Source of the DNA: Devosia lacusdianchii | Lineage (GTDB): Bacteria > Pseudomonadota > Alphaproteobacteria > Rhizobiales > Devosiaceae | Direction: 5' to 3' | Length of the DNA stretch: 64,000 nt | Assembly (NCBI RefSeq): GCF_022429625.1 | Contig: NZ_CP092483.1 | Coordinates: 1,116,001-1,180,000, forward strand | In this document: positions 28,151-37,183 of the stretch, in pieces | Layout of the letters: each line of letters begins with the position of its first letter | Position numbering within the stretch: the stretch's first letter is position 1 | Translations under genes and position numbers: made by a program | The notes under the pieces: model-generated | What the model was told of the DNA's origin: nothing | The model's input: only the letters and a program-made list of their open reading frames with translations | Database searches by the model: none

Positions 28151-28178
28151 CCACTCTCCCCCGAAGGGAGAGGTGAAG
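28151..28178. repeat. Palindromic repeat, family A, short copy
   Basis: CCACTCTCCCCCGAAGGGAG followed by AGGTGAAG, a single arm of the family A element, sits at the 3' end of the minus-strand ybaK gene. Confidence 0.7.
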
Positions 28179-28182
28179 ACAG

Positions 28183-28656
28183 TCAGCGAATAAGGTCCGC
28201 CGCCTTGCCGCCAAGCGCTGTGACCAGGTCATCCGGCCTCATGCGGATTTGCAACCCGCGCTGTCCGCCATTGAGGAAGACCTCGTCTTCCAGCGTCGCC
28301 AATTCCTCGACTGCCGTCGGTACCGGTTTCTTCTGCCCGAACGGGCTGATGCCGCCGACCTTGTAGCCGGTGAGGCGCTCTGCATCAGCCGGCTTCATCA
28401 TATGCGCCGACTTGCCACCAAAGGCCGCGGCGAGCTTTTTCATGTTCACTTCTTCATCCGACGGCACCACCACGCAGACGGGCTTGCCATCGACTTCGGC
28501 CATCAGTGTCTTGAGCACAATGGACGGCGCAACGCCCATCGCCTCGGCGGCCTGCAACCCGACCCGATCGGCATCGGGGTCGTAGTCATAGGTTGCCGTG
28601 GAGAACGGGACGCCGGCTTTGCTGAGTGCCAGAGTGGCGGGAGTTGTTTTCGACAT
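28183..28656 (-). CDS. ybaK: Cys-tRNA(Pro)/Cys-tRNA(Cys) deacylase YbaK
   Basis: A 157-residue YbaK/EbsC domain protein that hydrolyses mischarged Cys-tRNA(Pro). VLKTLMAEVDGKPVCVVVPSDEEVNMKKLA near residues 47-76, with its lysine, and KVGGISPFGQKKPVPT near 98-113 are diagnostic of the family. Full length and no accessory domain. A family A palindrome lies directly downstream of its stop. Confidence 0.92.
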   Translation of the reverse strand: MSKTTPATLALSKAGVPFSTATYDYDPDADRVGLQAAEAMGVAPSIVLKTLMAEVDGKPVCVVVPSDEEVNMKKLAAAFGGKSAHMMKPADAERLTGYKVGGISPFGQKKPVPTAVEELATLEDEVFLNGGQRGLQIRMRPDDLVTALGGKAADLIR

Positions 28657-28698
28657 GCGACCTTTGTACCGCAGCGCGCTGCGGGGACAAGTCCGCCA

Positions 28699-28923
28699 TC
28701 AGCGATGGCGACCCGTGAAATGCTCTTCCAGCAGGCCGATATCCCGGCGCAGATGGGGCGAAGAGTGAATGAGGTCGATCGTCGCCTGATGACGACGATG
28801 CTCGATATCGGTGAGGTTGCCGCGACGCGCGACCGGCAGGCGGAACGGGGCGACAAATGGCTTTGCGAGTGCGATCATGACTGCGACCATCCTTATGGGG
28901 ATGGCTCCTGCTTTGGTTTCCAT
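28699..28923 (-). CDS. Hypothetical small basic protein, divergent from a LysR gene
   Basis: A 74-residue Arg/His-rich protein. A short hydrophobic N-terminal stretch (IRMVAVMIALAKPFVAPF) is followed by a basic region ending LIHSSPHLRRDIGLLEEHF, whose HLRRDIGL resembles the end of DUF1127 domains. I do not recognise a firm family. It starts 74 bp from the divergent GcvA-type LysR gene, a position where such small proteins are often kept in rhizobia. No convincing ribosome binding site was seen. Confidence 0.5.
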   Translation of the reverse strand: METKAGAIPIRMVAVMIALAKPFVAPFRLPVARRGNLTDIEHRRHQATIDLIHSSPHLRRDIGLLEEHFTGRHR

Positions 28924-28996
28924 GATCAATAAATGGCTGGTCCACGGCGCATTTTCCAACTAAAGCTGAGATGGTACGCATAAGGAGATTTGATCC

Positions 28997-29896
28997 ATGT
29001 CGGCCCTGCCTCCGCTCACCGCCGTGCGGGCCTTTGAGGCCGTTGCCCGGCATCTGAGCTTTACCAAAGCCGCCGATGAGCTTGGCATGACCCAAGCCGC
29101 CGTCAGCTATCAGATCAAGATTTTGGAGGAGCGCGTCGGCGCCCCACTTTTCTTGCGCAAACCCCGCCAGATCGCGCTGAGCGAAACCGGCGCCCGCCTG
29201 GCGCCCGAAACGGCCAAGGCCTTCGATATTCTGCGTAATGCCTTCGCCGACTTGCTTGGTCGGGTTGAAAGCATGTTGAGCATTTCATCGGTGCCGACCT
29301 TCGCCAGTCACTGGCTGGCCGCCAATATCGGCCTTTTCCAGTTCGCCCATCCCGAGATGGCCGTACGGCTAGAAAGTTCTTCGCAACTGGTGGATTTTTC
29401 GACGGAAGAGTTCGATGTGGGTATTCGCGCCACCAGCGGCCCCACGCCGGGCCTCATTGCCCACGAACTGCTTCGGGCCGAGTTCGCACCGATGCTAAGC
29501 CCCAAGCTGGTCGAGGAATATCAGGTGCGCGAACCGCGCGACTTGTTGCGCGTTCCCCAGATTACCCCTGATGACCCATGGCTGTGCAAATGGCTGGGCC
29601 TGGCCGGCCTCCCGAGCGACAGCACGCCAACGCCGCCGTTCAGCCGGCTCGGTTCGCAGGGACTGGAGGCCGCTGCGGCCATTGCCGGGCGCGGCGTCGC
29701 CATGCTGACCCCGCAATTCTATACCGGAGACATCGCCGATGGGCGGTTGGCGCGGCCGTTCGAGCTGACGGGCTGGGACGGTCACATCTACTATCTCGTC
29801 TATCCGGAGGCACGCCGGAACTCCCCCAAGATCAAGGCTTTCCGCGATTGGCTGATCCCGGCCACTGAGTCTCTGCGGGGCCAACAACGCAGCTAG
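28997..29896 (+). CDS. LysR-family regulator, GcvA type
   Basis: A 299-residue LysR-type regulator. The HTH is at residues 5-40 with LPPLTAVRAFEAVARHLSFTKAADELGMTQAAVSYQIK, the GcvA subgroup signature. The effector domain of about 200 residues follows and contains DDPWLCKW. AAGGAG precedes the ATG. It is divergent from the hypothetical protein at 28699, its most likely target, and convergent with the next LysR gene, overlapping it by 4 bp. Confidence 0.85.
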   Translation: MSALPPLTAVRAFEAVARHLSFTKAADELGMTQAAVSYQIKILEERVGAPLFLRKPRQIALSETGARLAPETAKAFDILRNAFADLLGRVESMLSISSVPTFASHWLAANIGLFQFAHPEMAVRLESSSQLVDFSTEEFDVGIRATSGPTPGLIAHELLRAEFAPMLSPKLVEEYQVREPRDLLRVPQITPDDPWLCKWLGLAGLPSDSTPTPPFSRLGSQGLEAAAAIAGRGVAMLTPQFYTGDIADGRLARPFELTGWDGHIYYLVYPEARRNSPKIKAFRDWLIPATESLRGQQRS

Positions 29897-30768
29897 AACA
29901 TCGCCCGGTTGCGCGCGACGATTTCGCCGAGAAACTCCGCCACCAGTGCCACGCGGCGAATGCTGCGCAGGTCCTCGTGTACCACCGTCCAATAGCTGCG
30001 CGTGAGCGTATGGGCGACGAGAACGGGAACCAGGTCGGCATCGCGATTGGCCATGAAGGCGTGGAGGATGCCGATGCCAGCACCAGCGCGCACGGCCTCG
30101 GTCTGGCCCATGGCGGACGATACGGCAAGGCTCGAATGCCAGCCTTTGAGGAACTCCGCCGTGTAGTCGAGTGAGGCCGTATAGAGCAGGTCCTCGACAT
30201 AGCCCACGAGGCGATGGCCGGCGAGATCATCGAGGGCGGTCGGCGTGCCATGGCGGTCGAGATAGCTGCGTGACGCATAAAGGCCGAGGCGATAGTCGGT
30301 CAGCTTGCGGGCAACCAGCCGCCCCTCTCGCGGACGTTCCAGTGTGACGGCAATATCAGCCTCGCGCCGGGACAGCGAGAATGCGCGCGGCACCGGCACC
30401 AGCTCGATACGCAAGCCCTTATGGCGTTCTGTGAGTTCGCCGAGGCGCGGGGCGAGAAACGCAACGCCGAAACCATCTGGGGCGCCAACCCGCACTGTGC
30501 CTTCGATCGTGCTATCGGCCCCGGCGGATTCGCTGGCGGCCAGCATGGCGCTTTCCATGCGCTCGGCATGGACCAGAAAGCGCTCGCCCTCGCCTGACAG
30601 CTCCGAGCCATTGGTCTTGCGGGTGAAAAGCTTGCTACCCAGCGCATCTTCAAGCGCGGTGAGGCGGCGGGCGACCGTCGCGTGGTTGAGATTGAGCGAC
30701 TTGGCCGCGCCGAGAATCTGGCCACTACGGGCGACGGCGAGGAAGATGCGAACGTCATCCCAGTTCAT
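29893..30768 (-). CDS. LysR-family regulator, probably of mmsA
   Basis: A 291-residue LysR-type regulator with HTH at residues 3-40 (WDDVRIFLAVARSGQILGAAKSLNLNHATVARRLTALE). The group with Asn-His-Ala-Thr-Val-Ala in the recognition helix is commonly found beside mmsA. It is divergent from mmsA across a 245-bp region that also carries a family D repeat. Regulation of mmsA is inferred from position only. Confidence 0.85.
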   Translation of the reverse strand: MNWDDVRIFLAVARSGQILGAAKSLNLNHATVARRLTALEDALGSKLFTRKTNGSELSGEGERFLVHAERMESAMLAASESAGADSTIEGTVRVGAPDGFGVAFLAPRLGELTERHKGLRIELVPVPRAFSLSRREADIAVTLERPREGRLVARKLTDYRLGLYASRSYLDRHGTPTALDDLAGHRLVGYVEDLLYTASLDYTAEFLKGWHSSLAVSSAMGQTEAVRAGAGIGILHAFMANRDADLVPVLVAHTLTRSYWTVVHEDLRSIRRVALVAEFLGEIVARNRAMF

Positions 30769-30820
30769 GAGTTTCTCTCGGTTCTATGAGCATTCCGCCA
30801 ACCTGGTTTCTCTCCCTTCC

Positions 30821-30903
30821 ATCGTCATCACCCGGCTCGTCCGGGTGATCCATCTTTCAGCGCAAGCCGCATCATGGATTGCCCGAACAAAGCCGGGCAA
30901 AGA
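30821..30903. repeat. Palindromic repeat, family D, in the lysR/mmsA intergenic region
   Basis: CATCACCCGGCTCGTCCGGG-TGATCCAT forms one hairpin and GGATTGCCCGAACAAAGCCGGGCAA a second, separated by about 25 bp. It looks like a REP pair of a type different from families A-C; only one copy is seen in this window. Confidence 0.65.
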
Positions 30904-31013
30904 CGGCCGAGGAGCCGATCGGGATACAATTTCTGCACAACAGATGCGAAATCTATCGCGTTGCGATGCGTTGATCGTAGCGCCAAAGGTAATTCCCAAC
31001 AAGGGAGACCCTC

Positions 31014-32510
31014 ATGCGCACCATCGGCCACTTCATCGACGGCATCGAAACAGCAGGCAACAGCGCCGAATTTCAGGACGTGTTCAATCCGGCAACCGGT
31101 GAGGTTCAGGCCAGGGTGGCGCTTGCGACCGAGGCTGATCTTGACGCGGCAGTTGCGTCCGCTGCCGCCGCACAGCCCAAGTGGGCTGCGACCAATCCGC
31201 AGCGTCGCGCGCGCGTGTTCTTCAACTACGTCGCACTGATCAATCGCGACATGCAGGAGCTGGCCGAATTGCTCAGCGCCGAGCACGGTAAGACGGTGGA
31301 AGATTCCAAGGGCGACATCTTGCGCGGGCTTGAGGTCGCCGAATTCGTGGCCGGTGCGCCGCATCTGCTCAAGGGCGAGTTCACCGATGGGGCAGGGCCG
31401 GGCATCGACATGTATTCCATGCGCCAGCCTGTCGGCATCGGCGCGGGTATTACCCCGTTCAACTTCCCAGCCATGATCCCGCTCTGGATGCTGTCGCCAG
31501 CCATCGCCGCGGGCAATGCCTTCATCCTCAAGCCTTCTGAGCGTGATCCATCCGTGCCGGTCAAGCTGGCGCAGCTCGCCATCGAGGCGGGGCTGCCCAA
31601 GGGCGTCCTCAATGTCGTGCACGGCGGCAAGTCGGTCGTCGACGGCATCCTGCGTCACCCGGAAATCGGCGCGGTGAGCTTTGTCGGCTCCACCCCGATC
31701 GCCCGCTACGTCTATGCAACGGCCGCTGGCGAGGGCAAGCGCGTGCAGGCCTTTGGCGGCGCCAAGAACCACATGATCATCATGCCCGATGCCGATATGG
31801 AGAAGGCCGCCGATGCGCTGATGGGCGCGGGCTACGGCTCAGCCGGCGAGCGCTGCATGGCGGTATCGGTGGCGGTGCCCGTCGGCGACGAGACGGCAGA
31901 CCGCATCGTCGCGGCGCTGAAGCCCCGCATCGAGAAGCTCAAGGTTGGTCCTGCAACCGACAAGGCATCCGAGATGGGGCCGGTCATCACCCAAGCGTCC
32001 AAGGATCGCATTGCCGCACTGGTCGAGTCCGGAATCGAGCAGGGCGCGACACTCGCTGTCGATGGTCGCGGCTTTAGCCTGCAGGGTTATGAAAACGGCT
32101 ACTTCGTCGGCCCCACGCTGTTCGACCACGTCACCGCAGACATGGACATCTACAAGGAAGAAATCTTCGGGCCGGTACTGTCAGTGGTGCGTTCCAGGAC
32201 CTATGAGGACGCGCTAAAGCTGACCATGGACAATCCCTATGGCAACGGCACGGCCATCTTCACCCGCGACGGCGACGCGGCTCGCGATTTTGCGGCAAGG
32301 GTCAATGTCGGCATGGTCGGCATCAACGTCCCGGTGCCCGTGCCGCTGGCCTACCACAGCTTCGGCGGCTGGAAGGCGAGCTCGTTTGGTGATCTCAACC
32401 AACATGGTACGGACGGCATCAAGTTCTGGACCAAGACGAAGACGGTGACGGCCCGCTGGCCGAGCGGGATCAAGGACGGCGCTGAGTTCCAGATGCCGAC
32501 GATGAAGTAG
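31014..32510 (+). CDS. mmsA: CoA-acylating methylmalonate-semialdehyde dehydrogenase MmsA
   Basis: A 498-residue aldehyde dehydrogenase that oxidises methylmalonate semialdehyde (valine catabolism) or malonate semialdehyde (inositol) to propionyl- or acetyl-CoA. The stretches GITPFNFPAMIPLWM near 150, FVGSTPIARYVY, GGAKNHMIIMPDAD and the catalytic Cys in GERCMAVSVAV near residue 283 are those of the MMSDH subfamily, which lacks the usual general-base Glu. IolA is the same family; no inositol genes are near. Full length. Confidence 0.92.
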   Translation: MRTIGHFIDGIETAGNSAEFQDVFNPATGEVQARVALATEADLDAAVASAAAAQPKWAATNPQRRARVFFNYVALINRDMQELAELLSAEHGKTVEDSKGDILRGLEVAEFVAGAPHLLKGEFTDGAGPGIDMYSMRQPVGIGAGITPFNFPAMIPLWMLSPAIAAGNAFILKPSERDPSVPVKLAQLAIEAGLPKGVLNVVHGGKSVVDGILRHPEIGAVSFVGSTPIARYVYATAAGEGKRVQAFGGAKNHMIIMPDADMEKAADALMGAGYGSAGERCMAVSVAVPVGDETADRIVAALKPRIEKLKVGPATDKASEMGPVITQASKDRIAALVESGIEQGATLAVDGRGFSLQGYENGYFVGPTLFDHVTADMDIYKEEIFGPVLSVVRSRTYEDALKLTMDNPYGNGTAIFTRDGDAARDFAARVNVGMVGINVPVPVPLAYHSFGGWKASSFGDLNQHGTDGIKFWTKTKTVTARWPSGIKDGAEFQMPTMK

Positions 32511-32556
32511 GTTGCCAGGCTATTTTTGCCGGCGCACGTCACCACCGCCCTCGGGG

Positions 32557-32642
32557 CGTCATCCTCGGGCTTGACCCGAGGAGACTTCACTTGACCTGTA
32601 GTCCGCAAGTGAAGAGCCCTCGGGTCAAGCCCGAGGGTGACG
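32557..32642. repeat. Paired palindromic repeat, family C (copy 2)
   Basis: Inverted units CCTCGGGCTTGACCCGAGG and CCCTCGGGTCAAGCCCGAGG, about 36 bp apart, with outer GTCATC and GGTGACG arms extending the complementarity. It lies in the convergent gap between mmsA and rhaI. Confidence 0.85.
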
Positions 32643-32686
32643 AACGGCGGTGGAGTGGCAATCGTGACCCTCATCACCAAATAACA

Positions 32687-32721
32687 AAGGCCCGTGGATC
32701 GCTCCACGGGCCTTCGCTTTT
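32687..32721. terminator. Terminator hairpin between mmsA and rhaI
   Basis: AAGGCCCGTGGA/TCCACGGGCCTT stem with a short loop; T-rich tails on both sides (TCGCTTTT on plus, TTGTTATTT on minus) suggest bidirectional use, for rhaDI and mmsA. Confidence 0.75.
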
Positions 32722-32744
32722 CCACGCGGGGAGGTGCGTGAATC

Positions 32745-34034
32745 CTAGACGATACCGCCCGAGCCACCTTCGACGGCGGGGCGGATTTCGGCGACTTTGG
32801 CGCGATAACCCGCGGCGCGATAGGTGCCGAGCAGGTCAATGGCGCCGCCCTTTTCGAGGCGGGACATGGCGAGGATCGGTTCCACATCGGTGCGATAGGC
32901 CAGGCGCAGGGCCTGTGTTGCGGCCAAGGCGTCGTCGCCCTGTTGTGCGGCCTTGAGGCCCCGTCGGTCGACCAGCAGCGCCTGCGCATAAGCGCGCTGC
33001 ACGTCTGACGCCGACAGCATCAGCGACTCGATCGGATCGGTGACGTTGTGCGACTGGTCAAGCATATGTGCGGGATGAAAATCCCGGTCGCGCGTCTCGA
33101 TGTCGACCAGTTCGTTGAACACCAGGAACAGGCGATACGGATCGATGGCGCCGGCATCGAGATCGTCGTCGCCATACTTGCTGTCGTTGAAGTGGAAGCC
33201 ACCAAGCTTGCCGAACTGCGCAAGTCGGGAAACGATCATCTCGATATTGACGTTGGGCGCATGGTGGCCGAGATCGACCAGGCAATAAGCCTTGTCGCCG
33301 AGCTCCTTGGCGATCAGGTAATTGGTGCCCCAATCCTGCACGACCGTCGAATAGAAGGCCGGCTCGTACATCTTGTGTTCGGTATAGACGCGCCAGTCGT
33401 CGGGGAGGGCGGCATAAACCGCCTTCATCGATGTGAGATAATGCTCGAACTGGCTGGCGAAATTGACCTGACCGGGGAAGTTCGAGCCATCCCCGATCCA
33501 TACCGTCAGCGCCTTGGAACCGATGGTCCGGCCGATCTCGATGCATTCGAGATTGTGCTCGATAGCCTGCTGACGGGTCGATGCATCGGCCGATGACAGT
33601 GAGCCAAATTTGTAGCTCTGCAGCTGACCCTTGGCATCTGAGAACGTGTTGGAGTTCATCGCATCAAAGCCGAGACTGAATCGGCTGGCGGCCTGCTTGA
33701 GCCGGTTCGGATCAGCCTTGTCCCATGGAATATGCAGCGAGACGGTATTGGTCGCCTGCGTCAGCTGGGCGATGACGGCGCAATCCTCGATCTTGTCGAA
33801 GATATCGCGCGGTTCGCCCCTGCCGGGGAAGCGGGCAAAGCGGGTTCCGCCGGTGCCGACGCCCCAGGAGGGGACGGCCACGGAGAAAGCAGAGACCTTG
33901 GCCTTGACCTCGTCGATGGCAATGCCGCGACGATCAAGGCGCTCGCCAAGCGTGTCGTAATCGACATTGAGATCGGCCAGGCGCTTGGCGTTCTCGGCTT
34001 CGACGACCGAAGGATCGATGATGTGGTCGGTCAT
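32745..34034 (-). CDS. rhaI: L-rhamnose isomerase RhaI (Rhizobium type)
   Basis: A 429-residue TIM-barrel sugar isomerase that converts L-rhamnose to L-rhamnulose. VGTGGTRFARFPGRGEP near residue 50, TVWIGDGSNFPGQ, YTEHKMYEPAFYSTV and GGFHFNDSKYGDDDLDAG contain the metal-binding Glu, Asp and His of the family. The frame runs open far upstream, but the ATG at 34034, 7 bp after the rhaD stop, gives the normal family length. It is the second gene of rhaDI. Confidence 0.92.
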   Translation of the reverse strand: MTDHIIDPSVVEAENAKRLADLNVDYDTLGERLDRRGIAIDEVKAKVSAFSVAVPSWGVGTGGTRFARFPGRGEPRDIFDKIEDCAVIAQLTQATNTVSLHIPWDKADPNRLKQAASRFSLGFDAMNSNTFSDAKGQLQSYKFGSLSSADASTRQQAIEHNLECIEIGRTIGSKALTVWIGDGSNFPGQVNFASQFEHYLTSMKAVYAALPDDWRVYTEHKMYEPAFYSTVVQDWGTNYLIAKELGDKAYCLVDLGHHAPNVNIEMIVSRLAQFGKLGGFHFNDSKYGDDDLDAGAIDPYRLFLVFNELVDIETRDRDFHPAHMLDQSHNVTDPIESLMLSASDVQRAYAQALLVDRRGLKAAQQGDDALAATQALRLAYRTDVEPILAMSRLEKGGAIDLLGTYRAAGYRAKVAEIRPAVEGGSGGIV

Positions 34035-34041
34035 ATCGGCC

Positions 34042-36141
34042 TCAGCGGGTGAACGACTGGGCATTGCCCGCGTCGACATTGATGATGTTTCCGGTGGACT
34101 TGGCCGAGGCCTCCGAAGCGAAGAAATAGATGGCTTCGGCGATATCCTCGGGGAACACGGAGCGCTTGAGCATGGAGCGCTCGCGATACATTTCCTCAAG
34201 GCCGTCCTTGTCGGTCTTGTAGGTCGAGGCGCGCTGCTCGAGCCATTCGCCGGCCCAGATCTTGGAGCCGCGCAGCACGGCGTCAGGATTGACGACGTTG
34301 ACGCGGATCTGCTCGCCTGCGCCTTCCAGGGCGAGGCAACGGGCAAGGTGGATTTCGGCCGCCTTGGCAGTGCAGTAGGCAGCGGCATTCGGCGAGGCTG
34401 CGAGACCATTCTTGGAGGCGACGAAGACGACATTGCCGCCGATCTTCTGCTGGCGGAACAGCCGGAAGGCTTCGCGGCTGACCAGGAAATAGCCCGTGGA
34501 CAGGATGTCCATGTTCTTGTTCCAGAGCTCCAGCGTGGTTTCCTCGATCGGTGCCGACGAGGCGAGGCCGGCGTTCGACACAAGGATGTCGATGCCGCCA
34601 AATTCGACCACGGCGTGGACGAAACCAGCGATAACGGCGTCTTCCCTGGTGACGTTGACGATCACCGGGCGGACGAAATCCTTGCCGAAGACCGAGCCGA
34701 GTTCCTCATTGGCCGAAGCCAGCGCGGTCTCGTCGATATCGGCCAGCACCACGCAGGCGCCCTCGCGCAGCAGGCGCACCGCGGTGGCCTTGCCGATGCC
34801 GCCAGCGCCGCCGGTCACCAGCGCGATCTTGCCGGCCAGCGATTTTGGCTTGGGCATGCGGGCCAGCTTGGCCTCTTCGAGCAGCCAGTATTCGATGTCG
34901 AAGGCTTCCTGCTCGGGCAGACCGACATATGTCGACACCGTCGAGGCGCCGCGCATCACATTGATGGCGTTGACATAGAACTCGCCGGAAATGCGGGCCG
35001 TCGCCTTGTCCTTGGCAAAGGTGAACATGCCGACGCCCGGCATCAGGTACACCACGGCATTGGGGTCGCGTACGGCAGGCGAATTGTCGTGCTTGCAGCG
35101 GTCGTAATAGGCCTGGTAGTCGACGCGATAGGCGGCGATGTCCGCCGGAATCTTGGCTATCACCGCATCCACATCCGGATTGGCGGGGTCGAACTCGATC
35201 ACCAGCGGTCGGATCTTGGTGCGCAGGAAGTGGTCGGGGCAGGAGGTGCCCAGGGCTGCCAGCGGCCGCAGGTTGTTGGAATTGACGAATTCCAGCACGG
35301 CAGCCGAGTCATCGAAATGGCCCAGCTTGTGGCTGTCTTCCGAAATCAGGCCGCGGATTTTCGGCATCAGCTTGGCCGCGATGGCGCGGCGCTGTTCTGA
35401 CGGCAGCGACTGGACGGCTTCGCCACCGAAAATGGTCTTGCCTGCGGTCTGCTGTTCGAACCACTCGATGGCCTGGTTGATGATCCCGATCGTGATTTCG
35501 TAGCATTCTTTGGGCGTGTCGCCCCAGGTGAACAGGCCATGGCTCTCGAGGATCAGGCCCTTGGCATTGGGGTTTTCTTCGCAGAACTTGCCCAGCCACA
35601 GACCCAGTTCGAAGCCAGGCTTCTTCCACGGCAGCCAGCCAATGCTGTCGCCGAAAATCTGCCTGGTCAGCTCTTTGGAATTCTTGGAAGCCGCGATGGC
35701 AATGATCGCGTCGGGGTGCATGTGATCGACGAAGGGCCGGTTCACATAGGCATGCAGCGGGGTGTCGATCGAGGCGGCACGCGGGTTGAGGTTGAACGTC
35801 GCGTGGGGCAGGTAGCCCACCATCTCGTCTTCGAACGCGACGCCGCGATAGAGCCCCTTCAGCGCCCGCAGCTTGTCCATATAGAGCGTCGAAAAGCCGT
35901 CGAGCTTGATCGAGGCACTGTCGCCGCCCGAACCCTTGACCCACAGCACTTCGACGTCCTGACCGGTTAGCGGGTCCTTTTGCATGATCTTGGAGGAGGT
36001 GTTGCCGCCACCGTAATTGGTTACGCGCTTGTCCGAGCCGAGCAGGTTCGAGCGATAAACGAGACGTTCCGGCTCGCTCATCGCAGCGGCCTTGGCATCG
36101 TCCCAAAGGTTCGCGAGGCGCTTGGGCGCAGTGGTGGGCAT
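34042..36141 (-). CDS. rhaD: Bifunctional rhamnulose-1-phosphate aldolase / lactaldehyde dehydrogenase-type SDR RhaD
   Basis: A 699-residue fusion. The N-terminal 400 residues are a class II aldolase/adducin domain with the zinc ligands in VDHMHPDA and LILESHGLF. The C-terminal 260 residues are a short-chain dehydrogenase with TGGAGGIG and catalytic YCTAK. The aldolase splits rhamnulose-1-phosphate to DHAP and L-lactaldehyde; the second domain oxidises or reduces lactaldehyde. This fusion is typical of alphaproteobacterial rhamnose clusters. GGGAGGAG precedes the ATG. Divergent from rhaR. Confidence 0.92.
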   Translation of the reverse strand: MPTTAPKRLANLWDDAKAAAMSEPERLVYRSNLLGSDKRVTNYGGGNTSSKIMQKDPLTGQDVEVLWVKGSGGDSASIKLDGFSTLYMDKLRALKGLYRGVAFEDEMVGYLPHATFNLNPRAASIDTPLHAYVNRPFVDHMHPDAIIAIAASKNSKELTRQIFGDSIGWLPWKKPGFELGLWLGKFCEENPNAKGLILESHGLFTWGDTPKECYEITIGIINQAIEWFEQQTAGKTIFGGEAVQSLPSEQRRAIAAKLMPKIRGLISEDSHKLGHFDDSAAVLEFVNSNNLRPLAALGTSCPDHFLRTKIRPLVIEFDPANPDVDAVIAKIPADIAAYRVDYQAYYDRCKHDNSPAVRDPNAVVYLMPGVGMFTFAKDKATARISGEFYVNAINVMRGASTVSTYVGLPEQEAFDIEYWLLEEAKLARMPKPKSLAGKIALVTGGAGGIGKATAVRLLREGACVVLADIDETALASANEELGSVFGKDFVRPVIVNVTREDAVIAGFVHAVVEFGGIDILVSNAGLASSAPIEETTLELWNKNMDILSTGYFLVSREAFRLFRQQKIGGNVVFVASKNGLAASPNAAAYCTAKAAEIHLARCLALEGAGEQIRVNVVNPDAVLRGSKIWAGEWLEQRASTYKTDKDGLEEMYRERSMLKRSVFPEDIAEAIYFFASEASAKSTGNIINVDAGNAQSFTR

Positions 36142-36196
36142 GAGACTCCTCCCAGAGGGTATTGGCGTTCGAATTATTGGCCGACATGCCCACGAT

Positions 36197-36286
36197 CAAT
36201 CATGGCTGTCAATCACAAACGATCATGAACGCGCATATCACTGCGTGCCAGTTCGAAGTTGATTGTTTCTTGATTGACAGTGATTG
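36197..36286. promoter_or_regulatory. Operator region between rhaD and rhaR
   Basis: TGTCAATCA at 36207-36215 and TGATTGACA at 36271-36279 are a perfect 9-bp inverted pair 55 bp apart. TGATTG repeats at 36260, 36271 and 36281 are phased at 10-11 bp, and CAATCA also occurs at 36197. This is a plausible DeoR-type (RhaR) multi-site operator controlling both rhaDI and rhaRSTPQM. Confidence 0.6.
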
Positions 36287-36324
36287 GAATTGATGTGAAG
36301 GAATGCGCTAGGGAGATAGCAGCC

Positions 36325-37131
36325 TTGCACGAAACCGAGCGCCAGAGAGTGATCATTGCGGCCGTTCAGACGCGGCCTGTGGTGACCGTTGCCGAGCTTT
36401 GCGAAGTCACCGGCTCCTCGGAGGCGACCATCCGTCGTGACATTGCGGCACTGCATGTGCGCGGTGAGGTGCGGCGGGTGCGCGGTGGCGCCGAAGCCGT
36501 CAATCCGCCCGAGCAATCGGCGCTGATGGGGCGGCCCTTTTCGGTCAACGAAACCATCAACATGGCCCAAAAGCGCGCCATCGCGCGCGCCGCCGTCGAG
36601 CTGTGCAAGGATGGTGAGCCGATCATCATCAATGGCGGCACGACCACCTATCAGATGGTGCACCACCTGACGGGCCGCCGGCTCTCGGTCTTCACCAACA
36701 GCTTCGGCATCGCCGAATTCCTCATCCACAATTCGCGCAACTCGGTCGTCATTCCCGGCGGCACGATCTATCGCGAACAGAACGTCATCCTCTCGCCCTT
36801 TGGCGGTGTGGTGGCCTCGCATTTCTACGCCAAGCGCATGTTCATCGGTTGCCAGGGGATCGGCCAGCACGGGCTGATGGAGGCCGATCCGATGATCGTC
36901 CAGTCCGAGCTTGGACTGATCGGCCAGGCGGACGAGCTGATCGTGTTGGCTGACTCATCCAAATTTTCGGGCAGATCGAGCCTCATCCTGTGTGGGCTCG
37001 ACCGGATATCCGCTGTCATCACCGATAGCGGCATCCGCGACGAGGACCGTCAAATGCTGGAAACGGCAGGCGTGCGGCTCATCGTGGCGGAAACGACAGC
37101 TCTGGGCGACCGTCAGGCGACGGTGGCCTGA
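36325..37131 (+). CDS. rhaR: DeoR-family regulator RhaR
   Basis: A 268-residue DeoR-type regulator. The N-terminal HTH (ETERQRVIIAAVQTRPVVTVAELCEVTGSSEATIRRDIAALH) is followed by the RVRGGAE linker and the DeoR sensor domain with NGGTTTYQMVHHL and VLADSSKFSGRS. I chose the TTG at 36325, which gives the usual LHETERQR start and has GGGAGA 9 bp upstream; the frame opens 17 codons earlier without a good site. In Rhizobium the equivalent gene represses rhamnose transport and catabolism. It heads rhaRSTPQM. Confidence 0.85.
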   Translation: MHETERQRVIIAAVQTRPVVTVAELCEVTGSSEATIRRDIAALHVRGEVRRVRGGAEAVNPPEQSALMGRPFSVNETINMAQKRAIARAAVELCKDGEPIIINGGTTTYQMVHHLTGRRLSVFTNSFGIAEFLIHNSRNSVVIPGGTIYREQNVILSPFGGVVASHFYAKRMFIGCQGIGQHGLMEADPMIVQSELGLIGQADELIVLADSSKFSGRSSLILCGLDRISAVITDSGIRDEDRQMLETAGVRLIVAETTALGDRQATVA

Positions 37132-37183
37132 GGCAATAAGACCAAGACCAAAGACCAGAACGTCCCAGGGAGGGATTACGACT

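Noticed and set aside
34035..34601. N-terminal extension of rhaI by 189 codons
   Set aside because: The extension lies inside rhaD in another phase; the ATG at 34034 gives the normal isomerase length.
33967..35400. 477-codon plus-strand open frame
   Set aside because: Antisense to rhaD, which is full length with both domains recognisable.
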